DNA of 64,000 bases, taken from the NCBI GenBank assembly GCA_936432065.2, contig OW386294.2:52914945-52978944 (forward strand), read 5' to 3'. Source of the stretch: Rutpela maculata. Its lineage: Eukaryota; Arthropoda; Insecta; Coleoptera; Cerambycidae. Numbering within the stretch: the stretch's first letter is position 1; every line of letters starts with the position of its first letter. The notes beneath the pieces are model-generated. The model worked only from the letters and a program-made list of their open reading frames with translations, was not told the origin of the DNA and did not search any database. Made by a program: the position numbers and the translations under genes. This document shows positions 22,322-33,695 of the stretch, piece after piece.

Positions 22322-25300
22322 CTGAAAAAAAAAAAAAATAAAATAATAGAATATTTACCTCTGGACATCCGATACAAGCATCATATCCAGCAGATATTAG
22401 AATTAGATCTGGATTAAACTGAAATAAAATGATGAAATGTTTCAATGATAAATAAATGTCTGAGCTCTACATATGAAATGAAATAAAATTGGCAATAATA
22501 AAACATACCTCATAAGCTATGGGAAGTAATAAATTAAAAACGATTGTCAGATAGTCACTATCACCTAGGCCTGTACAATTAAGAGGAACGTTCACATTAA
22601 AACCTTTGCCTGGGCCTTGACCAATGTAATCCGAGTCACTTTCCCTCAGGTTTGGCCAAAATTTTCCATGCTCGAAACGATGAATAGAGAAATAAAGTAC
22701 ACTGAAAAAGCCAAAACTAAGTGTTTAATAAAACCGTAAACTCTCAAACTCACTCATTTCTCTCATAAAACATTTGTTGCGTTCCTTGACCATGATGAAC
22801 GTCATAGTCCACAATCAGAACTTTCTTTGCAAGGCCCTTTTTAATGGTAATATCAGTTGCAAGGGCTACGTTATTCATAAAGCAGTACCCGCAAGAGGAG
22901 TTTGACATAGCATGATGTCCTGGAGGTCGAATTAAGGCGAAACCATTTTTTAATTCACCTTGTGCTACTTTTAATGTCATCGTTAAAGCAGCTTCGGCAG
23001 CAAGTTTGGCATCCTTGTATGTTTCCTACAATAAATTAACTTAAAGATATTACACCCAAGTAACACAACCGGAACACTTATTACGCTTAACCCTTTTGCT
23101 GCGGGTGGCGTAAAATCCCACAAATTATTTGTGGTCCTGTGGTGCGGATGACGTATTTTTCACTGGCTGGTTTCAGGTCCTGGACTGCGGCAATCGGACG
23201 ATTACGCTGTTGAATATGCTTTGTACATACGTTAACTTTCGTGTAATCGCCGGCGGTCCCCACTCCTTTGTATTCTATCTCTTCCAAATGCGTGGGACTG
23301 TGTGCTCTTTTTACGCAGTTGTTTACGTTTATTTTACACGTTCAGTTCAACAAACAAATGAACTCATGGCCAAAAGATGTGTGGTGTGCCGGAAACACAA
23401 AATTAGAAAAGAAACTACCTACAAATGTGCCCAGTGCAATGTGCCACTTTGCATTTTGAAATGTTTCGAAAAATATCATACCCAAAAAAAGTACTGATGC
23501 TTTGAAAATTATGTTTGTTTTTTATATATCTTTTGTCAAGAACATTATATTTCTGTTATATATGTATGTTATTTTTTGATTTTGAGACACGTCTGTTTTT
23601 TATGTTTTTTGTCACATACATTTTATTACTGTTCGTATTTTTATATTGTAATGAATAAAAAAGATTATTTTTTTTAAATGCGTTTCTTTTTTATTGTCAA
23701 AAGCAATCCTAGGCACACACTAGTGGTGCGTTAGCCGTCCAATAATTTTTGATTCGCATGTTGTAACTGCGGGAAGCGTACATGTCCGCAAAACATGTTT
23801 ATGATTCAACTGCGGGAAGCGGACGAACACGCATAGGCTGCCCAATGCCGCATACAGGGCACGGAATGCAAAATCCACTCCCGCAGTGAAAGGGTTAAAG
23901 CTCTATAAATGGTATATTATGGCAACTTAGAGAGCTAATTGATTATATTGAAGCTTTATTCAACACTAAATCGCTTATAAAGCAAATCAGTAGAATAACT
24001 TGGCTGGTAAGATGCTCTCACAGCAAAAATTTATGAAAGCATATTATAGTTTTTTTATTTACTTCACAAAAGGATTAGTAAGATCTTTTATACAAACCAG
24101 GTAGATTTATAATAGATACACAAACCTTTATATAACATTTATACAACTGTTTTACAGCTTAGCCATTTGTCTATAGCGGCTATATAACATGAGTTAAAGC
24201 AAGCTTTTGCAACAATGTACTAAACTTGTACTAAATGCCATTTATGTCAGCTCTATTATAGGTTAATTATAAAGCTTTTTGCATGCAGTAGGAGTATTTC
24301 ATAAAGCATTTATACAACTAAAATTTTATTTTGGAGTGATGTAACTACAAACATCTGCCTTTTACATCTAAGTTTAGTTCGTCTCATAACCACTAAAAAG
24401 ATCGCTTAGATAGTTTGCTAGAAGCTCCATCCGTATTTCATTTGTCATTTGCTGTTGAGTGTTGCACAAAAATATGGATAAGTATTGGAAAAAATAAAGC
24501 GAAGTGGCAATTTCAGAGATAATTAAAAAACAACATGCTCACCAGTCACAAGTGAGAATGTCATGCAGAAAACCTGAGGTTGACAAGAAAGCTAAATTAT
24601 TAAGATTAAAGTAACAACCTGATCTTTTTGATTTTCTGTGACAAATGTAGCAATCTCAAAGCTATAATAAGCATAAACACAGCAACGAAAGAATAATTTT
24701 TACGGTTTCTCTATAAAGGTTGTATAAAAGCTATATAAAGTCAAAGATCAGAGTACTTTTTTGTTAGTTTATAATTGCTTTATAAGTGAGTTTTCTCAAA
24801 AAATATATCTTACAGACTAAGTAGCACTTATGCAGCAAGACTATTGTGTTAGGGATTTGTAACTGTTTCTGTAATGATCCTTTTAGAATTTTTCCATAGA
24901 ACCAGATTTTATTTTCTAAAAATAAATCTTACGGAGCAGCCATTGTTATCAATTCGAAATATTTACAACACTCACTCATGGTAATCAAATACATCACATC
25001 ATTTTGAAAATCAATTTGTGCTACTTGGGTAATTGCTGACATACCTGAGTAAAATACACAGAATCAAATTGCGCAGATATACATCGTAGTTCATATTCTG
25101 ACATTTGAGAAGTATTCTTGAGCAACTCATAATGACTTTTTGCATGTAAAACCCATTCTTCCTCCGAAAACTTTTCAGGCGCAATTGTTTCACATCTCGA
25201 TACTAAATCCAAATTTTCTAGTCTGGAAATAGATTCAATTATATTTATATACTTCAAGAATGGTACTCAATATTCAATAAAATTGTAGAAAACTTTCCAC

Positions 25301-25616
25301 ATTTAACTAACTTAGTATCATGAATAATAAACAAAAATTTAATTAAAATCTGGCACGCACTGTATAGAGAAAAAAGCGATTATTGTAAATATTACCTTGT
25401 TCGACAATGAGCTACTCTTTGAGGTTTTTCGGGATAATTTGCATCCCATATACAGTAATGAGTAGAACTTTCTTGTTCAACAAATCCAGTCTTTCTTACT
25501 TCTACACTTTTATAATTATTCACAGCCTCATAAGGGTCCATAATATCAACTCCAGCTCTGTTTTTTGAAGAATCTGTTACTGGCCTCCTACGCCTTTCAG
25601 AAATTAAGTCCCTTAA
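22262..25616 (-). CDS. HDAC6: HDAC6-like histone deacetylase, internal exons (partial gene)
   Basis: Six minus-strand exons with matching phases encode the first two thirds of a class IIb deacetylase domain. The order is 25616-25396, 25222-25045, 23025-22754, 22701-22509, then one of 22418-22359 or 22321-22262. Key blocks are THYCIWDANYPEKPQRV, ALIRPPGHHAM (active-site His pair), VLIVDYDVHHGQGTQQMFY (zinc Asp and His), FSIHRFEHGKFWPNLRESD, and SAGYD (second zinc Asp) in both alternative exons. HDAC6 deacetylates tubulin and other cytoplasmic proteins. The start, the end of the domain, a second catalytic domain and any zinc finger are not seen. Introns carry a piggyBac derivative and AT-rich repeats. 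Nothing in these exons is broken. Whether it is the true HDAC6 gene or a paralogue is open. Confidence 0.85.
22359..22418 (-). CDS. HDAC6: HDAC6-like alternative exon A (60 nt)
   Basis: Flanked by ATTTTATTTCAG and GTAAAT, phase 0 to 0. It encodes FNPDLILISAGYDACIGCPE. The SAGYD Asp is a zinc ligand in class II deacetylases. It is 13/20 identical to exon B. The intron between A and B (22358-22322) is only 37 nt, too short to be expected to splice, so A and B are probably used one at a time. Confidence 0.8.
22509..22701 (-). CDS. HDAC6: HDAC6-like exon: rim of active site
   Basis: The acceptor GGCTTTTTCAG precedes 22701 and the donor GTATGT follows 22509. It encodes YFSIHRFEHGKFWPNLRESD, the GQGPGKGFNVNVPLN loop and LLPIAYE. 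It is 193 nt and ends in phase 0, so either 60-nt exon that follows can join it. Confidence 0.85.
22754..23025 (-). CDS. HDAC6: HDAC6-like exon: active-site histidines and first zinc ligands
   Basis: The acceptor TTTATTGTAG precedes 23025 and a perfect donor GTGAGT follows 22754. It encodes ETYKDAKLAAEAALT and RPPGHHAMSNSSCGYCFMNN and then VLIVDYDVHHGQGTQ. It is 272 nt; the final GA joins T of the next exon to make Asp. Confidence 0.85.
23091..23894 (+). mobile_element. piggyBac-type element, internally deleted, with TTAA duplications
   Basis: The termini are CCCTTTTGCTGCGGG (left) and CCCGCAGTGAAAGGG (right), inverted with three mismatches. Both are flanked by TTAA (23087-23090 and 23895-23898), the hallmark piggyBac target. 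Subterminal words AACTGCGGGAAGCG repeat at about 23766 and 23808. Inside remains only the 3' end of a transposase gene (23366-23497). It sits in the 2-kb intron of the HDAC6-like gene in opposite orientation. Confidence 0.88.
23366..23497 (+). pseudogene. C-terminal Cys-rich domain of a piggyBac transposase
   Basis: The last 43 codons read RCVVCRKHKIRKETTYKC, then CNVPLCILKCFEKYH and a basic tail. The spacing C-x2-C, C-x2-C, C-x3-CF-x2-YH is the cross-brace zinc-binding domain at the end of piggyBac transposases, which binds the terminal repeats. The catalytic DDD domain is absent, so the element cannot mobilise itself. AATAAA follows near 23651. Confidence 0.8.
23899..25044. other. Intronic AT-rich region, no gene
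   Basis: Intron of the HDAC6-like gene. A short inverted pair, GCTTATAAAGCAAAT (about 23973) and ATTGCTTTATAAG (about 24774), suggests a decayed palindromic MITE. Nothing else is recognised. Confidence 0.5.
25045..25222 (-). CDS. HDAC6: HDAC6-like exon: second block
   Basis: The acceptor ATCTATTTCCAG precedes 25222 and the donor GTATGT follows 25045. It encodes LENLDLVSRCETIAPEKF through CISAQFDSVYFTQ. It is 178 nt, and with the previous exon it returns to phase 0. The following intron is 2,019 nt and contains the piggyBac derivative. Confidence 0.8.
25396..25616 (-). CDS. HDAC6: HDAC6-like exon: linker and start of catalytic domain
   Basis: The acceptor ACTTTCTAG precedes 25616 and the donor GTAATA follows 25396. 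It encodes a basic segment (ISERRRRPVTDSS) and then TGFVEQESSTHYCIWDANYP, the entry to the deacetylase domain. The exon is 221 nt and ends in phase 2; the next exon completes the Arg codon (AG|A). Confidence 0.75.
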
Positions 25617-25937
25617 CTAGAAAGTAAAATATATAGACTATAAACAGTTCTTGTTATATTATGAACAAAATGGACAGCTACTGGAAGCAGCTGGAACCTC
25701 CCTTCCAAATGTTTGTGCAAATTCATTAATTAGTTAATTTATTTTTTATTTATTTATTAATTAATCTAGTTAATAACCGATGCAGGCCTTCGTTCACATA
25801 GCCAGTCCACCACTGAATCATCACCTACACAGATTTAGGCTAGCGGAAAGGAGGACGAAATGGCAGAGCACGACCTATCCCACATAACATAGTTTGTGCT
25901 TTGTATGTACAAGTACATACAAACTACAAACTGTGTT

Positions 25938-28803
25938 AATAATAATAATAATAATAATAATCTTTATTATCCATAGATCACATTACAGTAAATGGTATCG
26001 GACTCGCCAAATGATTACTTCAAAGAATAAAATACATAAATAAATGAAGGTAATAAAATACCAAAAGTTAGGTACACAAACTACAGCAAGACAAAAAAAA
26101 ACAATATCAAACAGTCAGGTCATAATTACTGAGACTTCATAATCAAACATACATAATAAATACATCATATCTCAAAACTGTGTTTCAAAATATTCCCTTA
26201 TGTTGTAATATACATTATTTAAGAGTAATTCTTTAACTTCTTTTTTAAATGTTCTTATGCTATTTATTTCTTTTATTGTTTAAGGCAGTTTATTATACAG
26301 TTTAATACCCATATATCGTGGACTTTTTTCGAAAACAGACAGTGTATGGACTGGTATTAATGTCATTTTTCTTCTTGGTTTCATAGGCATGATTATAATT
26401 ATTACATCAAAATTCATGTAAATTCTGCTTAACAAATATGACTATTTCATATATAAATATACTTGGTATTGTTAATATATGCAGTTCCCTGAAAACATTT
26501 CTACAAGATATGGTCTTATTTAATCCTTTCATGTCTCTTACTGCCATTTTTTGGATTTTGAATATTCTTTCTAAGAAATGAGATGAACCCCAAAATATGA
26601 TGCCATATTTCACCCGAGAGTAAAACTGAGCATAATAATAGGAAAGAACAACTGATGTGCACAAATGGTCAATATGTATTTCCCAGTTTAGGGCATTATC
26701 AATATAAATACCTAGAAAATGTGTATGCTGAACTTGTTCAAGTGACTTACCATTAATTTTTATTAAACTGCTTATATTGTAATTTGATAATCTAGGTGTG
26801 AAATGAATAAATACAGTCTTCGATGCATTTAAAAGTAATTTGTTTTCATAAAACCAGGATGTAAAAGTTTTTAATTTGTCTTGTGAAATATCTATTAGAT
26901 TAGTCATATTCGAACTAGTACTTAGATATGAATTGTCATCAGCAAACATTATCAAATTACTATGATCAACTGTTCTCGGTAAATCGTAAATAATAAAAAG
27001 AGCAGTGGTCCAAGAACGGAACCCTGTGGAACACCACAGGATACATTTAGTTCGTCTGATTTTATGTTATTTAGCTCAACAATTTGACTTCGGTCTGAAA
27101 GATATGACTACAGCCAGCTGCTAATTTTTCCTCTAAATCCGTATCTGGATAGTTTTTTAATAAGTAAGTCATGATCCACCAGATCGAATGCCTTGCTTAA
27201 ATCCATGAAGATTCCAAAACATTTTTCATTTTTATTTATGGCATCATATAACTTATCGAGGAATTGCATAACAGCTGTCTGAGTGGACCTTTTTGCTCGA
27301 AATCCATGCTGAACATCAGACATTATGTGGAACTTATTAATAAAGTTTATCATTCGAGAATACACTACTCTTTCCATTATTTTTGAAATAGTTGACAGTA
27401 AAGAAACTGGACGATAATTATCAATTATTGTCGTAGACCCTTTCTTATGCAAAGGTTTTACTTTAGCTAACTTCAAGTTATTAGGGAATATACCCTCAGA
27501 TAAAGATCGATTTATTAGGAAAGTCAAAGGCTCTACAATATAGTTGGCAACTACCTTCAACATCTTTGCACTAATATTATCCACTCCAGAAGAATTTGAT
27601 TGAGATCCATTATTATGTTCAAATTTCAGTTTGTGAAACAGGTCTAATAAACATTGTTGGGTATTGCAGTTTTATAGAAAAAGATGTAAAGTTTGAATTT
27701 TCAAAGTTTTGCCTTAAATTTACCGGTAAATTTATGAAGTATTGGTTAAAAGAATTAACGATTTTATCTACATCACTTTCCATATTATTGTCGATTTCAA
27801 TTTCTTTTATAGAACTCTCCTTTATTTTTTTCCCCAAATTTTCATTTATGATTGACCAAGCTGCTTTCGATTTGTTACTAGCTTGATTATAAAACTGGTC
27901 ATTACATAGATGCTTAGCTAGTGAGACTACTTTCTTATAATTTTTTTTATATGTCCTATAGTAATATATGTGGTCTGGATTGACAGATTTTCCCAAACTT
28001 TTATCTAATAGTTTTAATTTTTTTGATGAAGTAATAATTCCTTGGGTAACCCATGCCTTCCCATTTTTATTCAGACTAACTTCTTTAAAGGGAAAACTGA
28101 TGTCAACATAGTAAGAAAGTGCCTTAATTAACTCGTCAAAGCCATCGTCAACATTACCTGCCCCATATATCTCTTCCCATTTTTCTTTGCTTATGTAATA
28201 TTTAAATGTTTCATAGTTTATATCAGTAAAAAGCCTCGATTTCCTAGAATTCAAGCTCTTTGGGAAATCAGTTGGTATTTCAACATTTAAAATTTGTGCA
28301 GTATGATCCGATAGACCATTTCCTACTACATCACACTTAACATTATCAATATCCAAATTATTACATATATAATCTATACTTGAATTGGCATCAAATCTTG
28401 TTGGTTCATTTACATGAAATGTTATGCCACACGAGTGCAGTAAATCACAAAGCTCAAATTTCTCAACAGATTCCAATGCATAATTTATATTCCAGTCGCC
28501 ACACAATATTATTTTAGAATTGCCCACACATACATGTTTTAATACCGCTTCAAGTTCAGAAAAGAATATAGCTCAATTAGCGGACGGTGACCTGTAAATT
28601 GTTAAAATCTTTACGTTCATACTATTGTTAAATTTATATCCAATTCCTACAATTTCAAAGTTCATTTCAGAAGATTTTTTGTTAACAAATGTGATTTCCT
28701 TAATATTAGCGTTTAGTGATGACTTATGATACATTACAACTCCACCATTTTTAAAATTTGATCTACAAAAAGCTCCAGATAATGTATATCCTTTTAAGCA
28801 GAT
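25938..28803 (-). mobile_element. Non-LTR retrotransposon with endonuclease and RT, broken
   Basis: The minus strand has an apurinic-type endonuclease part (KIILCGDWNINY and LSDHTAQILNVEI; frame 27619-28527, continuing upstream through a TGA near 28574). RT follows in frames 27108-27584 (DNYRPVSLLSTISKIMERVV, IFMDLSKAFDLVDHDLL) and 26407-26955 (IMFADDNSYL). Frames are interrupted near 27600, 27000-27100 and 26400. The 3' end at about 25938 is a (TTA)n tail of around 8 units. It belongs to the CR1/jockey group judging by the domain order and the tail. It lies upstream of the first visible HDAC6-like exon, so it may be intronic. Confidence 0.82.
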
Positions 28804-29163
28804 TTTATGTGGGATGTACTACCTCTTCCATTGCAGAAAGAACAGGGTTCTCAATATTTGGCAAAGGGCAACTGTTGCCAGATGACCTGGAAGATTTTTC
28901 ATCCAATAAGATTACCAGCTTTATCAAAAAGCTGAAATTAGTGGGTGAAATATAATTAGAAGTGAATTACAATGGGTCAAATGGTTACAGTGGAGGTCAA
29001 ATGGTTACAGTGGAGGTCTTAGGGTTACAGTGGAGGTCTTAGGGTTAATTGGAGTAGCTAGGGTTAAGTGAAGTAGCTCTGCTAGACTTCACCCTGTTGA
29101 AATTATTGTATTGTAATATTTATAATACTCAATAAAGGCAAATTATTATTATTATTATTATTA
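28804..29163 (+). mobile_element. LINE 3' end fragment with (TTA)n tail
   Basis: A plus-strand frame ending at 28955 reads FGKGQLLPDDLEDFSSNKI and KLKLVGEI, the style of a LINE ORF2 C-terminus. It is followed by a 3' UTR that ends AATAAAGGCAAATTATTATT. Within the UTR, 20-bp units of the type TTACAGTGGAGGTC with varied lead bases repeat four times at about 28979-29047. The 5' part is missing; the left junction abuts the minus-strand LINE. Confidence 0.6.
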
Positions 29164-29301
29164 TAAGCCCACTCATACATCAACCTAATCTAGCCAATGT
29201 ATAACTCTCAAGAACTTGTCCTTATCGGCTTTGTAGTGCTACAAATTTTTGTAAAAAACTTACACTAGTTGACGAAGTGTTCTCAAGCTTCGACTAATTC
29301 T

Positions 29302-29515
29302 ATAGATAGATAGATAGATAGATAGATATTTTATTAACCATTTAAGAATACAATAGTGTACATTATGGTAAGTCAATAGTAAAATAAAACATAAAAACAC
29401 GTAAAGTATAAAACATAGACAATGTAAATATAATAATGTAATATTATTAGAACAAAGATAAAAACAAATATATATATACCTATACACATATCTTGTCAAC
29501 AAAAACTCTTAGAGG
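29302..29515 (-). mobile_element. LINE 3' UTR fragment with GATA tail
   Basis: On the minus strand the segment ends AATAAAATATCTATCTATCT, the same kind of tail as the LINE at 20190. Only non-coding 3' sequence remains. A poly-A run follows near 29520. Confidence 0.45.
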
Positions 29516-29559
29516 CATAAAAAAAAAAAAAAAAAACTATATATATAGTTAGTATATAG

Positions 29560-29682
29560 CTATTCAATACATTGAAGATACTAAATCATCTCATGGTTGA
29601 CATTGCCAACAAGGAGGTCCAAGAATTCGGAAGAACAACCTTTGCCGACTTGGCAGTTTATCAAGAGACAAACATGCAAGAG
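29560..29682 (+). CDS. Possible isolated exon (41 codons), unrecognised
   Basis: A 123-nt open stretch lies between TATATAG and a GTATGA donor, phase 0 to 0, reading KILNHLMVDIANKEVQEFGR and then TTFADLAVYQETNMQE. The amino-acid content looks coding. No neighbouring exon was found on this strand, and I recognise no family. It may belong to a gene mostly outside the window or to a transposon. Confidence 0.3.
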
Positions 29683-29739
29683 GTATGAGCTCTTTCAGTG
29701 TATATTCATGATGTTTTACAATTATATTTCGCAGTCTTG

Positions 29740-29880
29740 TCTCTGATTATAACACCATGTAGTTGTAGCTTGCTGCACAGATCGTACGACGTTCGAAGAA
29801 TAAACCTTTTTTAATCCAGTTCTGGGTACATACCTACCCAGTCCACCTCTGTATTCACTCCCACCTTATGCGTCACTGTT
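29740..29880 (-). repeat. Dispersed repeat, inverted copy of 61995-62138
   Basis: Blocks TATAACACCATGTAGTTGTA, CGAAGAATAAACC and CCAGTCCACCTCTGTATTCA all recur inverted at 61995-62138. Only this part of the family is present here; the fuller copy with its own inverted arms is near 61800-62215. Confidence 0.7.
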
Positions 29881-31540
29881 GTTTGTCGTACGGATCGAGA
29901 ACGACGTGTTTTAAATTAAGCAGGAGAAAATGGGAAAAGATAATAGTAAAAAACGAAGGCAAAAGACAAGATGAAGAAAATATTTAAAAAGTTATGTCGA
30001 GAAGTGATTGATAGTTCAAGTAAGTAGTAGAATATCGTTTTCAGGTAGGAAAGAAAAATTTGTGCAGAACAAGCAAGCATGCGAGGTAATGGCCGACATA
30101 TGGCGTGCCATGAGTACGTCTAAAAAATTTGTCTCATCTGAGTTCAAATTAGGTGTACCCCTCGTCAAATCGCTGACATTTGTCATGCAATATAAATAAT
30201 AATACTGGTTATAGGTATAATAGAATTGAAGGGCTACCTATTGTATGCCTAAGCAACAAAAAAACGTGCTTTAATGGTCCTTATTTAAAAGAAAAACTAA
30301 AATAATTCTTTAATAAAAGGCGAGGACAGCTCCAGTAGCTCCGATGGACAAAGAAATGAATGTATTGATTCTGATGTGGAGAATCAGGAAGTTGACAATT
30401 TAGAACATGAGGTGTTTATAGAGGATCCAAAGCCTGGTTGTTCAAGACAGATAGAGGATATATTAGGGAAAAACCCATTGGCCATTGTCAAGCTGGGGCC
30501 CCCGATTAATGTCGAAATTGCAAATCGCTGGACAGGAACGTTAAGAAAAGGCCTGGACAAAGATGTCCGTAAAGAATTAATGGACAAATATCCAGGAATA
30601 GAAAATTGTCTGAGCCTGCAAGCACCAAAGTTAAACTCAAAAATTCAGAGTTGTCTCAGTGAAATCGATGATGTCTTGACAATACCGCCTATCTGCATAT
30701 ACTGAAAAATTTGTATTATTGCGCCATATCCAACTAAAAGCTAGCACGCAAGTTCTCAAACTTCACCCAACAACATAAATTCATTCACAATTCTACAAAT
30801 GATCCAACTTGCTGGAGCCAACATTGTCAGATTGCTTTGAACTCGTAAAAGTGAGGCGGTCTGCTGGAATTCCAGCAATCTTCAAAGCGTACCGACAAGG
30901 TGGCTTCAGCAAGTTAGATCGTCTGTAGACCCCTTAAAAATCTTGAGGAAATGGCTCCTATAATTAATTATACACAAATGCAAAGAAAAATAGTTTTTTA
31001 TGCTTCCTGTAAAATAACGTTTTTTCCAGATAGGAGCTATTTTCAGGACATCATCGAAATGACTCTAAGACAGGACAATTTCTTTGTACAATTGCAGCAG
31101 CAACTGAGCTCGTCCTACTGCTTTAGCAATTCCAATGAATGATTACTTTGAGAACCCAATGGAAAACTCAAATGAATATTTAAGTTATATGGTGGACTCG
31201 GCAAGGTTGCTAGTGGTGCTCATCATACATTATCCAAACATAGGCGTTATACAGTCGCCAAGTCAATTGAACCGTCCTTAAGAAAGGTTATCGACGACAG
31301 CCCAATTGACGATTGGTTTTTTGGCGAAAATTTGACAGCCAGAATTAAAAATAATCAAAAAGTAAAAAAGGCCAGAGCAGAATTAAGGGTAAAGAAAATT
31401 GTGATTAGGCAGCCACTTAACGAAAAGCCTCAATGGAGTTCAAATTATTTAAACTCTAAGCGCCCTCTGACAAAAATGAAGAAGAAAAAGGATGAGGGGA
31501 GCAAATAGAGAAGGAACGAGAGGAGATACAGAAAGTAGAG

Positions 31541-32200
31541 GTGAGAATTGCGGGAAGGTTGTGTAAATATTTTAATAATTGGGCCAAAATTACAAGCAAT
31601 CCTGTCATTTTATCATGGATAAAAAGATATAAGATTTTCTTTAATAAGGTTCCGAGGCAGAGGAAAAGTCCTCCAAATATTATTAAGCCCAGGGAAAAGT
31701 TAGGAAAAAAATTCAGGAGCTGTGTAAAAATGGTGTAGTATCACATTGTACTCATAAAAATGGAGGAATTCCTTTCCAATTATTTTTTAATAAAAAAGCC
31801 AAGCGGGAAGGATAGATTTATATTAAATGTACGCAATCTTAATAAATATATAATTGCACCTCATTTTAAATTAGAGGACTATCGCAGTGTAAAAAGTCTA
31901 TTACATAAAGGTTATTATTTATGTTCAGTAGATCTTAAAGATGCATATTTTTTAGTTAATGTCGATAAATCTAGAAAATATCTTAGATTTGAATTATCTC
32001 AGAAATTATATGAATTCAACTGTATGCCTATGGAATTGAGTACGGCTCCTTTCGTTTTTACAAAATTTTTGAAGCCATTTTTAACTTACTTAAGAGAACA
32101 GGGTGTAATGTGTGTTGCTTACTTAGATGATATTTTAGTGATCGGGAAAACGAAAGAAAAATGTGAATTTAATACCGTTAAAATAGAAAAAAAATCATGA
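31541..32200 (+). pseudogene. DIRS reverse transcriptase, frameshifted
   Basis: The first frame (31541-31738) holds GRLCKYFNNWAKITSNPVIL, the RT-linker region of DIRS pol. A stop at 31736-31738 and two shifts follow. The second frame (31760-32200) runs through FLIKKPSGKDRFILNVRNLN, SVDLKDAYFLV (motif A), FNCMPMELSTAPFVFTK (motif B) and YLDDILVI (motif C), and then is cut by a shift near 32195. Catalytic aspartates are present in the text, but the gene cannot be translated whole. Confidence 0.75.
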
Positions 32201-33163
32201 ATTTGGTAGGATTAATTATAAATAGAGAAAAGAGCCGCTTAGTCCCTAACCAACAGTGTAAATTTTTAGGATTTATTTTTAATACTGTGAACATAGAAAT
32301 GTGTTTACCAGCTAACAAAATCCAATTAATACAAAATTATATAAAAAATTTATTAAACTGAAATCCTGTACTATCAGAGAGTTTTCTAAATTTGTAGCTG
32401 CATGTCCTGCTATTAAATTCGGTTGGGCACACACACAAAGCTATTTGAAATGTCGAAATACTTATCATTAATACGTAACGTTGGTGACTAGAGTAAAACA
32501 ATGACTATAGACTCTAATATAATAGAAGATTTAAAATGGTGGCAGGCAAAGGTTGAGTCTAATCATGTCAATTAGAGAACCGGTATATTGTTTTGAAATT
32601 TTCTCTGATGCCTCGAAAATGACGTGGGGAGGCGTCAGTCAAGGCGTAAAAACTCATGGGTATTGGGACACATTAGATAGAGACAAACATATTAATTATT
32701 TAGAATTAAAAGCAGGCTTTAACACCTTGAAATGTTTTACAAAAAATCAGTGCTCAGTTAATATAATAGAATAGATAACACGACTGCGGTAAGTATGGGT
32801 GGAATTAAGTACAAAGAGCTGAATTTTATTACTAGAGAAATATGAAATTATTATGAAGAGAGGAATATTTATATATTTGCCTCATATATCAATACAAAAC
32901 AAAATATAACTGATGCAGAATCTAGATCTAGTCAAACTGAAACAGAGAATGAGTTATCTTTTAAATATTTTGATCTCATTTGCAATCAATTTGGAGTACC
33001 GCAAGTTGATCTATTTGCTACAAAATTGGATTCAAAATGTTCAAAATATATTTCATGGAGACCAGAACCAGATCCTCTTTGTGTTGATGCGTTCACTATT
33101 TCTTGGACAGATATTTCGTTTTATGCATTTCCACCTTTTACGTTAACATCAAAGGTATTATTT

Positions 33164-33659
33164 TTTTACAATCAATTATTTTTATTTATTTGCTTTTATC
33201 ATGATTAGAGAATATTATTTAGGTATTATGCAAATCACAACTTACACACTTTTTTATTTATTATAAAAATACCTACTTTCTGTATATTGTTGCCCTAATC
33301 TGGGCACGCTAATATACTAGTTAGGTAAATACTTTAAAACACTCATTATTGGAGAACCAATCAAAACAACTACTCTTCTAGCTAATACTGACGAAGTATT
33401 GAATTACATGATAGGATTCTTAGCATTTTAAAGAAAAAAAATATTGAAAATACTTAAATCATTCATTTACATTTAGTCATTCACACTTTTTTTATTTAAT
33501 ATGAAATTATCTACTTTCTTCTTAATCGGGTCACGCTAATATACTACTTAGGAAAACACTTTAAAACACTCATTATTGGAAAACCAATCAAAACAATTAC
33601 TCTTCTAGCTAATACTGACGAAGTATTGAATTACATGATAGGATTCCTGGCATTTTAAG

Positions 33660-33695
<36 letters not shown>

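Noticed and set aside
29244..29292. Short minus-strand exon between a GATA microsatellite and a GTAAGT-like site
   Set aside because: The acceptor is made by the microsatellite and the phase does not join the next HDAC6-like exon.
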